From Caldilineaceae bacterium (lineage in GTDB: Bacteria > Chloroflexota > Anaerolineae > Caldilineales > Caldilineaceae): 7,698 bases of DNA. Position numbers and translations under genes: made by a program. Numbering within the stretch: position 1 is the first letter of the stretch; each line of letters opens with the position of its first letter. The stretch spans positions 1 to 7,698 of the forward strand of contig JAAUPU010000115.1 in assembly GCA_012032975.1 (NCBI GenBank), given 5' to 3'. Below are positions 1-5,217 of this stretch, piece by piece. The notes under the pieces were generated by a model. That model was not told where the DNA came from. It did not search any database and worked only from the letters and a program-made list of their open reading frames with translations.

Positions 1-99
1 GTTGCATAGGGGCGATTGGCGATGATTGCTGCGGCTTGCTGGGGCCTATGCCTGGCAAGGTCTCCAACTCGCTGACAGAAGCCGTGTTGACGTTGACAA
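1..99 (-). CDS. ComEA-like helix-hairpin-helix (HhH) fragment, cut by the left window edge
   Basis: Reading leftward on the minus strand from about 97, the frame gives V-N-V-N-T-A-S followed by E-L-E-T-L-P-G-I-G-P-S-K. This is the classic ComEA-type HhH signature, a non-sequence-specific DNA-binding motif. After that lysine the best continuation (A-A-I-I-A-N-R-P-Y-A) lies in another frame, and restoring one base near 33-35 joins the two. In this frame an in-frame TGA lies upstream and no ATG, GTG or TTG lies between it and the motif, so the HhH has no start codon of its own. It can only be reached by a frame change from the permease to its right, near 98-100. It may be a C-terminal fusion to the permease, a gene remnant, or an assembly join. 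The motif is clear; the gene structure is not. Confidence 0.55.
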
Positions 100-690
100 G
101 CCGACCAAAGGCACGGCGCGCGGGATGCGAAAAAGCGGCCGAAAGCTGGTCAGCCCCAGCATCTGTTCAAGCATGACCACCCCGTTGAGCACCGCATAGG
201 TAATCAGGAAAAACATGGTCATCAACGGCGCGATGCTGTTCAAGCCGCCGCCGCTGATGCCAAAGAGCAACGTCGCCAACCCCACCAACCCCGTCACCAG
301 CATCGCCGGCCGCGGTTCGCCGCTGGCCGTCTCGCGTGCGAGCCAGGAACTGAATGGCACAACGTCGTGGGCGGCCATGGCCTGCAACACGCGCGGCGCC
401 CCGACCAGCGAATTCAGCGCCGCCGAGAAGGTCGCAGCCAGGATGCCTGCCTGCACGGCCCAGCCAAACGCGGCCTTTTCCACCATGATTGTGAAGTTGG
501 TGATCAACTCTTGCGGTGTGGCCACCACAGAGCACCAATAGGCCAAGCCCATATAGACGAGAAAGCTGACCACGATGGCCGCCATCGTCCACGTGGAATG
601 CTGCGTCGTGGTGTCGCCAGCGTGCCGGACAAATTGACGCCGGCCAGGACCCCGGTCACCGCGGGGAAAAAGACGGCGAAGATGACCCAA
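46..690 (-). CDS. SLC12/APC-type permease, C-terminal part (frameshifted continuation)
   Basis: This frame carries the second half of the permease that starts at 1322. The useful reading begins near 588 with T-M-A-A-I-V-V-S; the residues before that are the wrong frame. It holds about four hydrophobic segments, TM7 to TM10 of the usual plan: the segment at about 588-515, one around the S-A-A-L-N-S-L-V-G-A-P-R-V-L-Q stretch typical of SLC12-like carriers, and two more up to about 160. It then reads F-R-P-L-F-R-I-P-R-A-V-P-L-V-G, the conserved lead-in to TM11. The last 17 residues before the TAG at 46-48 are unrelated, low-complexity sequence. TM11 and TM12 are absent, and the neighbouring frame reads as a ComEA-like HhH instead. 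Together with the 504-1322 part it makes a protein of about 425 residues. Confidence 0.72.
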   Translation of the reverse strand: MGHLRRLFPRGDRGPGRRQFVRHAGDTTTQHSTWTMAAIVVSFLVYMGLAYWCSVVATPQELITNFTIMVEKAAFGWAVQAGILAATFSAALNSLVGAPRVLQAMAAHDVVPFSSWLARETASGEPRPAMLVTGLVGLATLLFGISGGGLNSIAPLMTMFFLITYAVLNGVVMLEQMLGLTSFRPLFRIPRAVPLVGLSTSTRLLSASWRPCQA

Positions 691-1322
691 AAATTGCCGC
701 TCTCAAAGGAGCCGATCGGCTGGGGCGTGTAGACCGCGCCGGGGTCGCCAAAGCGCGGAAAGACGCCGAGCAGGATCGAAAAGAGCGAAAACAGTACGAT
801 CAGCAGGATTGGGTAGCGGATGCGTGCGGCCAGTCCCACGCTGGCAAAGGCGACCAAACAGCAGATCGAAAAGATGACCAGAAGCACAACCAATTCTGGG
901 TGGGTCGGAAAGACCGAAAGCCAGCCTTCGCTAAAGGCAAAGATGTAGAAAGCCACCGAGATCGACTGGGCGAGGTAAAAGGGCACGTTGACGCTGCCGC
1001 CCACCTCCAGCCCCAACGATTGGGAGATGATCGAGAACGAACCGCCCGCGCCGACACGGATGTTGGTGGCGACCGTCGAGATCGACAGGCCGGTGCAGAA
1101 GGTGATCAGGTTGGCCAACAGGATGATCGCCCACGCACCCAACAGCCCCGCATTGCCCACCACCCAACCTGTGCGCAGATACATCACCGCGCCCAGGATG
1201 GTGAGCAAGGTGGGGAGGAAGACACCGTCGAAGGTGCCGAACTTCGTGGCCGCGCCGTTGCGGGCTTCCGGCGGATTGGAGCCGCGCTTCACACGTTGAA
1301 ACAGGCTATTTATTCGTTGCAT
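504..1322 (-). CDS. SLC12/APC-type permease (cation-chloride cotransporter / amino acid permease), N-terminal part
   Basis: This is an integral membrane transporter of the APC (LeuT-fold) superfamily. Seen here: a polar N-terminus of about 30 residues, then F-D-G-V-F-L-P-T-L-L-T-I-L-G-A-V-M-Y-L-R-T-G (TM1, the typical SLC12 opening), an A-G-G-S-F-S-I-I-S-Q-S-L-G stretch followed by G-G-S-V (the family signature after TM2), and six hydrophobic segments. The last ends F-F-P-A-V-T-G-V-L-A-G-V-N-L-S-G, then L-A-T-P-R-R-S-I-P-R-G, a conserved loop. The true frame ends at that R-G near 589. Adding one G there restores R-G-T-M-A-A-I and joins the 46-690 part. The ATG at 1322 lacks a clear Shine-Dalgarno sequence. 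It lies 54 bases after the DUF1622 stop on the same strand, so the two are probably co-transcribed. The substrate (amino acid, or K/Na with chloride) cannot be told from this sequence. Confidence 0.82.
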   Translation of the reverse strand: MQRINSLFQRVKRGSNPPEARNGAATKFGTFDGVFLPTLLTILGAVMYLRTGWVVGNAGLLGAWAIILLANLITFCTGLSISTVATNIRVGAGGSFSIISQSLGLEVGGSVNVPFYLAQSISVAFYIFAFSEGWLSVFPTHPELVVLLVIFSICCLVAFASVGLAARIRYPILLIVLFSLFSILLGVFPRFGDPGAVYTPQPIGSFESGNFWVIFAVFFPAVTGVLAGVNLSGTLATPRRSIPRGRWRPSWSAFSSIWAWPIGALWWPHRKS

Positions 1323-1376
1323 CGTGGGAATTTTCGATTGGAGGTTCGGGTCTGTTTTTTGGCCGGAATGCGGCGA

Positions 1377-1796
1377 TTACGCATCGGGAATGCGCTTCCC
1401 ATCGTCGCTCACCGGCAAAGGATTCGCCTCCGGCCTTGCCGCTTGCCACGGCCAACGGCCGTCGATCTCCACCATCAACGACCAGCCGAGGAAGATCCGG
1501 ATGATCACCAGTAACCCCAGCACAGAAACGCTTTCCAGCGTCGTTTCCAGTGCGACTGTCTTGATGATGTCGGCGGCCACCAGGATTTCCAACCCGAGCA
1601 GCAGTGCATGACCCAGCGTCGCCTTGTAGTTGGCGAAGCGTTCGTCCGTGCCATGACGGGCCTTAGAAAGGTGGCGAATATAGCGGAATAGACCAAAAAA
1701 GACGGCGAGGACGATGATCGTCACCGCGATCACTTCGATCACAAGCGCGACCAGTTCGATGATGTTGAGGATGTTTTGCTCGGCTTCGTGAAACAT
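1377..1796 (-). CDS. DUF1622 family small membrane protein
   Basis: A 139-residue protein with three hydrophobic segments, at about residues 11-36, 64-83 and 90-108. Between the first two is a basic, polar loop (R-Y-I-R-H-L). The end of the third segment runs into W-S-L-M-V-E-I-D-G-R-W-P-W (residues 105-117), and L-G-L-E-I-L-V-A-A-D-I-I precedes it. This combination is what I recognise as DUF1622, a family of unknown function found in many bacteria. The glutamates and aspartate inside or next to the helices (E14, E21, E70, D76) are unusual for a simple anchor and could matter for ion or lipid contact, which is an inference. The C-terminal tail of about 20 residues is polar. The ATG at 1794-1796 has no strong ribosome binding site. 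The gene leads a probable two-gene minus-strand unit with the permease. Confidence 0.82.
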   Translation of the reverse strand: MFHEAEQNILNIIELVALVIEVIAVTIIVLAVFFGLFRYIRHLSKARHGTDERFANYKATLGHALLLGLEILVAADIIKTVALETTLESVSVLGLLVIIRIFLGWSLMVEIDGRWPWQAARPEANPLPVSDDGKRIPDA

Positions 1797-1858
1797 TGGC
1801 TACGATTCTAGCGTGAAGGGTGAAGCTGCTTGTCCCGTGTACACAAGTCCCATATATC

Positions 1859-1895
1859 CAAAAGAGTATGCTACATACTCAAAAGAGTATGCTAC
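1859..1895. repeat. 16-bp tandem direct repeat with an embedded palindrome
   Basis: CAAAAGAGTATGCTAC occurs at 1859-1874 and again, identically, at 1880-1895, a 21-base period or about two helical turns. The first copy plus spacer also forms a perfect hairpin palindrome: GAGTATG at 1864-1870, three-base loop CTA, and CATACTC at 1874-1880. Two sites on the same face of the helix 60-100 bases upstream of the DUF1622 start suggest an operator pair. That role is an inference from geometry. Confidence 0.6.
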
Positions 1896-1934
1896 TCCCC
1901 GGTGCTTGTCAACCGCACCCAGGATCGATTCAGA

Positions 1935-2039
1935 GCCATCGCGTCAAAATGGACGGCCTCTGGTAGGTAACGCACATTAGACCCCATCGCGTGGACGGTT
2001 CATGGCCGCACCCCTGGCTGGGAATCTCGACGCGATGGC
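1935..2039. repeat. CCATCGCGT repeats, including an 11-bp inverted repeat
   Basis: GCCATCGCGTC at 1935-1945 is the exact reverse complement of GACGCGATGGC at 2029-2039, with 83 bases between. Its core CCATCGCGT is also present directly at 1984-1992. In both direct copies GGACGG follows soon after, at 1951-1956 and 1993-1998. The copies lie just upstream of the -35 box of the DUF488 operon. They could be binding sites for a regulator, or the remains of a local duplication with a 48-base offset. Confidence 0.5.
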
Positions 2040-2056
2040 CCTGGCAACGCTGTGAG

Positions 2057-2086
2057 TTGGCATGGACGGGATACGGACGCTATAAT
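2057..2086 (+). promoter_or_regulatory. Sigma70-type promoter for the DUF488-RecQ operon
   Basis: TTGGCA at 2057-2062 (five of six match TTGACA) is followed by 18 bases and then a perfect TATAAT at 2081-2086. Transcription would start near 2093, about 40 bases before the first possible start codon at 2134. GGACGCT sits on both sides of the -10 box (2075-2081 and 2087-2093), so a repressor bound there would block RNA polymerase. No competing promoter of this quality is seen elsewhere in the window. Confidence 0.68.
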
Positions 2087-2133
2087 GGACGCTGTCTGAA
2101 TCCAATCTCTGCATCCGCTGATCCCCCTGCTGC

Positions 2134-2769
2134 ATGGCGACCATGACAAGCCGAGTAAAGACAAATCTCATGGCTGATCAACCTGCCCACCCTACCCCCA
2201 AACCCTCCTTTGCGATCCACACTATCGGCTATGGGGGTCGTACGATGGACGAATTTCTCGCCGTGTTGCAGCAATACGCAGTCGACTATTTGATCGATGT
2301 GCGCACCTCACCCTATTCGCGATACAAGCCAGAGTTTTCTAGAGCCGTGTTGGAGAAGGCGCTTGCCAGCCACAAGATTCGCTATGTCTATATGGGTGAC
2401 TTGTTGGGTGGTATGCCCGCTGATCCCGACTGTTTTACCGATGGCAAAGTCGATTATGCCAAAATTCGACAAACGACGCCCTATCTGAACGGCATAGAGC
2501 GGCTGCGGCACGCCCATGACCAGTGCCTTCACGTTGTGTTGATGTGTAGCGAAGGCAAACCGGAACAGTGCCATCGCAGTAAGTTGATCGGCGAATCTCT
2601 GACTCAAAAAGACATCCCCGTGCTGCATATTGATGAGGAGGGCCGGTTGTGTAGCCATGCGGAGATCATCTTCCGACTTACCGATGGACAACTCAGCCTC
2701 TTTGGCCAAACCACATTTACCTCTCGCAAGCGCTACGGACCAGTCGAAGGAGACGATGATGGAATGTAA
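2134..2769 (+). CDS. DUF488 family protein, first copy
   Basis: A 211-residue soluble protein. H-T-I-G-Y-G-G (29-35), L-I-D-V-R-T-S-P-Y-S-R (53-63), a following F-S, and I-R-Y-V-Y-M-G-D-L-L-G-G (82-93) match the DUF488 plan. The best conserved block is C-S-E-G-K-P-E-Q-C-H-R (138-148), the family's C-x-E-x5-C-H-R motif, which looks like an active or metal site. DUF488 has no settled biochemical function. The start is uncertain: ATG 2134 gives 211 residues and ATG 2170 gives 199, and neither has a clear Shine-Dalgarno sequence. The first 25 residues are unconserved and proline-rich, so the choice does not affect the domain. Its 3' end overlaps the next gene by 11 bases, implying translational coupling. 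It is the first gene after the strong promoter at 2057-2086. Confidence 0.85.
   Translation: MATMTSRVKTNLMADQPAHPTPKPSFAIHTIGYGGRTMDEFLAVLQQYAVDYLIDVRTSPYSRYKPEFSRAVLEKALASHKIRYVYMGDLLGGMPADPDCFTDGKVDYAKIRQTTPYLNGIERLRHAHDQCLHVVLMCSEGKPEQCHRSKLIGESLTQKDIPVLHIDEEGRLCSHAEIIFRLTDGQLSLFGQTTFTSRKRYGPVEGDDDGM
2747..2752 (+). promoter_or_regulatory. Ribosome binding site of the second DUF488 gene
   Basis: AAGGAG lies inside the end of the first DUF488 gene. It is 6 bases before ATG 2759 and only 3 before ATG 2756, so 2759 is the better start. The site sits within the upstream coding region, which fits coupled translation. Confidence 0.7.
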
Positions 2770-3247
2770 AATCATGACCATTGGAGTCTATGGGAGCAGT
2801 GAGCGCGCCTTTTTCAAGACGCTGACCAATGCAGGCATTGATACATTTTGCGACATTCGTGCACGTCGCGGCGTGCGCGGCTCCGAGTATGCCTTTGTCA
2901 ACAGTAAGCGCCTCCAAGCGCGGTTGGCGGAGATGGGCATCCGCTATATCCATCGTCGCGATCTTGCCCCCAGCAAGGCACTGCGCATACAACAGAGCGA
3001 ACACGACCGCGCAGAGCGGATCAAGAAGCGAGATCGCTTGGGTCTCAGCCCGGGTTTTGTTACGGATTATAGAGAGGAATGTCTGACCGATTTCGACAGC
3101 CAGGCGTTTCTGGATAGCCTGGGACAGGAAGCCCAGGTTATCGTTTTCTTCTGTGTAGAACGGGAAGCGGCTGCCTGTCATCGGTCGCTGTTGACCGAGC
3201 GGTTGAGTCAGGATTTGGGTTTGAGCGTCGAGCACATCGTGATCTGA
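2759..3247 (+). CDS. DUF488 family protein, second diverged copy
   Basis: A 162-residue protein of the same family as its neighbour but clearly diverged. It has M-T-I-G-V-Y-G (6-12), F-C-D-I-R-A-R-R-G-V-R-G (30-41, replacing the usual D-V-R-x-x-P-x-S-R), M-G-I-R-Y-I-H-R-R-D-L (59-69), and C-V-E-R-E-A-A-A-C-H-R (132-142), again C-x-E-x5-C-H-R. A charged, helix-like insert at about 76-95 (Q-Q-S-E-H-D-R-A-E-R-I-K-K-R) replaces the glycine-rich loop of copy one. Keeping the Cys/Glu/Cys-His-Arg set while changing the N-terminal loop suggests the two copies share chemistry but differ in substrate or act as a heterodimer, which is an inference. The start at ATG 2759 is chosen from the AAGGAG spacing; it overlaps the upstream gene by 11 bases. 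The next gene follows after 87 bases. Confidence 0.83.
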   Translation: MECKIMTIGVYGSSERAFFKTLTNAGIDTFCDIRARRGVRGSEYAFVNSKRLQARLAEMGIRYIHRRDLAPSKALRIQQSEHDRAERIKKRDRLGLSPGFVTDYREECLTDFDSQAFLDSLGQEAQVIVFFCVEREAAACHRSLLTERLSQDLGLSVEHIVI

Positions 3248-3322
3248 CAATACTGCAGGCCGGTTCCATTGTGGTCCATCACGATGGTTTTCTTGAATGG
3301 TGTTAATCCCCTGATTGCATTC

Positions 3323-3329
3323 AAAGGAG
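3323..3329 (+). promoter_or_regulatory. Ribosome binding site fixing the start of the dual-OB-like gene
   Basis: AAAGGAG lies 5 bases before ATG 3335. The same frame is open upstream to an ATG at 3269 and others, but those lack a ribosome binding site, so this site decides the start. Confidence 0.75.
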
Positions 3330-3334
3330 CTGGC

Positions 3335-3946
3335 ATGGATGTTTGGATCGTAGCCAAGACGCGGCGGGGCACGCGGGCCTGCATTGGCGCCATCACTGCC
3401 GACGGGCAAAGTGTGCGGCTGGTAGCGGCCAACCAGGAAATCGACCCACGTGCTGGCATGGACTATGCGGTCGGTCAGACCTGGGATGTGGACATCAGAC
3501 CGGATCGCACCGTCCAACCGCCACATGTCGAAAATGTGTTCGTCTTCAGCAAAAAGCGGCGACCCAACTTCAATGACATCGAGCAGATCATTGAGCGCCA
3601 CATGCCACCGAGGTGCGGCGGACCAGAGCAACTCTTCGACGGCCTCTGTCAGACCACGAATGCAGGCGCACTTTTCCTTGCGGAACGAACGGGCATTCCC
3701 GGCTACAGCACCATGTTCTGGCGACCGGACCAACCGCTTCCTCTTGACCGCACAGGCCAGCGACTGCGCTACCGTTACCCATTGTCCGGGGGCGGCTGTA
3801 CACTCACTTATGTCGGCTTTCAAGAACCTTTGCCTGTCATTCCGGCGGGAGCGTTGTTACGCGTATCGCTCTCCCACTGGTGGCGACCTCCAGAGATGCC
3901 GAATGGCGAACTGCGCTGTTATGCGCAGCTTTCAGGTTGGTTTTGA
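3335..3946 (+). CDS. Dual-OB-like domain protein, putative nucleic-acid binder
   Basis: A 203-residue protein without signal peptide or membrane segments. The N-terminus M-D-V-W-I-V-A-K-T-R-R-G-T-R-A-C-I-G-A-I-T (1-21), then Q-S-V-R-L-V (25-30), V-G-Q-T-W-D-V-D-I (46-54) and Q-P-P-H-V-E-N-V-F-V-F (61-71), follows the pattern I associate with bacterial 'dual OB' (DuOB) domain proteins: strand-rich, with a Cys/Gly turn and a P-P-H-x-E-N block. The C-terminus has L-S-H-W-W-R-P-P-E and R-C-Y-A-Q-L-S-G-W-F, probably the end of the second barrel. OB folds usually bind single-stranded DNA or RNA, which would suit the helicase next door. The family match is from memory of the pattern and is moderately certain; the binding role is an inference. 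RecQ begins 56 bases downstream on the same strand. Confidence 0.62.
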   Translation: MDVWIVAKTRRGTRACIGAITADGQSVRLVAANQEIDPRAGMDYAVGQTWDVDIRPDRTVQPPHVENVFVFSKKRRPNFNDIEQIIERHMPPRCGGPEQLFDGLCQTTNAGALFLAERTGIPGYSTMFWRPDQPLPLDRTGQRLRYRYPLSGGGCTLTYVGFQEPLPVIPAGALLRVSLSHWWRPPEMPNGELRCYAQLSGWF

Positions 3947-4002
3947 AAGACGAACCTGGGCTACCTCCAACGATTGAATCGACTGAATTTGAAAGACCGA
4001 CT

Positions 4003-5217
4003 ATGGATCAGGCCCGAAGCACACTCAAGCAGGTTTTCGGCTACGACTCCTTTTTGCCCGACCAGGAAGCGGTCATCGCCAATGTTCTGAATGGCCGCGA
4101 TACATTGGTCATCATGCCCACCGGCGGTGGCAAGTCGCTCTGTTATCAATTGCCCGCGTTGCTCTTCGATGGGCTGACCGTCGTGGTCTCGCCGCTGATC
4201 GCGCTGATGCAGGACCAGGTCGCACAACTGCGCGAGGTCGGCGCGCCGGCCGCGTTTCTCAACAGCACGTTGATGGAGCGTGACTATGTCGCCACCATGC
4301 GTCAGGTGGAGAGCGGCGAGATCAAGCTGCTCTATCTCGCGCCGGAAACGTTGCTGCGACCGGAGACGCTGCAACTGCTTGACCGCAGCAAGGTCAGCGC
4401 GATTGCCATCGACGAGGCCCACTGCATCTCGTCGTGGGGTCACGATTTTCGACCTGAGTATCGTCAACTGCGCAGCGTGCGCGACCGCTATCCCCACGCG
4501 GTCTGTATCGCCTTGACCGCAACCGCCACAGAACGGGTGCGCGATGACATCCGCCAGAGTCTGGACATTGCCGCGACCGATCAGTTTATCTCCAGTTTTG
4601 ACCGACCAAACCTGCAGCTTGCCGTCCAACCCCGTCTCAACGGGCTGGCGCAGGTGATCGGTTTTCTGCAAAATCACAGTGACCAGTCGGGCATAATCTA
4701 CTGTTCCACACGCAGGCAGGTGGACACCCTCACCGCGCAACTCAGCGGTCAAGGGTGGTCGGTTCTGCCCTACCATGCTGGCCTGGATTCGGCCACGCGC
4801 CGGCGCAGCCAGGAGCGTTGGGTGCGCGACGAGGTGGCGATCATGGTGGCGACGGTGGCCTTTGGCATGGGGATCGACAAGTCCAACGTGCGCTTCGTGC
4901 TGCACTACAATCTGCCCAAGAATCTGGAAAGCTATTACCAGGAGATCGGTCGCGCGGGCCGCGACGGACTGCCATCGGATTGTCTGCTGCTCTACGCGCA
5001 GAGCGATGCCAGCACGATCTACGGATTTATCCAACAGGGGGCCGAATCTGAGCGGGCCGGCGCGATCTTTCGCTTGCAGGCCATGACCCGCTATGCCGCT
5101 GCGATCGAGTGCCGGCGCGTGCCCTGTTGGCCTACTTCTCCGAGAACTACACCCCGCCCTGCGATGCCTGCGACAATTGCCTCAACGAGGATGCCGGCGC
5201 GGCTTTGGTTGATGTGA
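4003..5217 (+). CDS. recQ: RecQ ATP-dependent DNA helicase, part 1 (helicase core; frame breaks near 5119)
   Basis: A superfamily 2, 3'-to-5' DNA helicase used in recombination and repair. Numbered from M at 4003: the RecQ motif 0 glutamine at Q21; Walker A P-T-G-G-G-K-S (39-45); I-D-E-A-H-C-I-S-S-W-G-H-D-F-R-P (136-151), containing the DEAH box and the aromatic-rich loop typical of RecQ; A-L-T-A-T-A-T (motif III); and Q-E-I-G-R-A-G-R-D-G (313-322, motif VI with the arginine finger). The last correct residues are I-E-C-R-R, including C370, the first zinc ligand. The frame then goes wrong and stops at 5217. One base restored near 5119 joins part 2, giving about 725 residues in all. ATG 4003 is chosen because the family begins just before this point; it has only a weak GAAAGA site. 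An upstream ATG at 3880 would overlap the dual-OB gene by 67 bases. Confidence 0.92.
   Translation: MDQARSTLKQVFGYDSFLPDQEAVIANVLNGRDTLVIMPTGGGKSLCYQLPALLFDGLTVVVSPLIALMQDQVAQLREVGAPAAFLNSTLMERDYVATMRQVESGEIKLLYLAPETLLRPETLQLLDRSKVSAIAIDEAHCISSWGHDFRPEYRQLRSVRDRYPHAVCIALTATATERVRDDIRQSLDIAATDQFISSFDRPNLQLAVQPRLNGLAQVIGFLQNHSDQSGIIYCSTRRQVDTLTAQLSGQGWSVLPYHAGLDSATRRRSQERWVRDEVAIMVATVAFGMGIDKSNVRFVLHYNLPKNLESYYQEIGRAGRDGLPSDCLLLYAQSDASTIYGFIQQGAESERAGAIFRLQAMTRYAAAIECRRVPCWPTSPRTTPRPAMPATIASTRMPARLWLM

Larger units (their letters stand above)
1797..2133. other. Divergent intergenic region between DUF1622 and the DUF488 operon
   Basis: About 340 bases separate two divergent transcription units, with no convincing coding frame on either strand. 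The right half carries a clear promoter for the plus-strand operon. The region is rich in short repeats: a 16-bp tandem repeat at 1859-1895, CCATCGCGT at 1936-1944 and 1984-1992 with its inverse at 2030-2038, and GGACG starting at 1951, 1993, 2064, 2075 and 2087. These look like control sites, but no binding protein is identified. I see no convincing promoter for the minus-strand DUF1622 gene; TAGAAT on the minus strand at 1805-1810 could be a -10 box but has no good -35 partner. Confidence 0.7.

Noticed and set aside
1829..1847. CTTGT...ACAAG and GTGTACAC palindromes as an operator
   Set aside because: The arms are short (5 and 8 bases), do not form one larger symmetric site and are not repeated as a unit; chance is sufficient.
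1859..1895. CRISPR array
   Set aside because: Only two 16-bp copies with a 5-base gap; far too short and close for repeats and spacers, and no cas gene is present.
1977..2274. Small minus-strand frames across the promoter region and start of the first DUF488 gene
   Set aside because: No ribosome binding site, no family resemblance, and they overlap a strong plus-strand promoter.
2717..3823. Long open frame on the minus strand (368 codons) opposite the second DUF488 and dual-OB genes
   Set aside because: It is antisense to two genes with clear family motifs and ribosome binding sites, and its own product shows no recognisable domain; it is a shadow of GC-rich coding sequence.
3880..4002. Upstream start for RecQ at ATG 3880
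   Set aside because: It would overlap the dual-OB gene by 67 bases and add 41 residues not matching RecQ; ATG 4003 fits the family's N-terminus.
3961..5034. Long open frame on the minus strand (357 codons) opposite recQ
   Set aside because: It mirrors the helicase core codon for codon; the helicase motifs on the plus strand are unmistakable and the antisense product has no family features.
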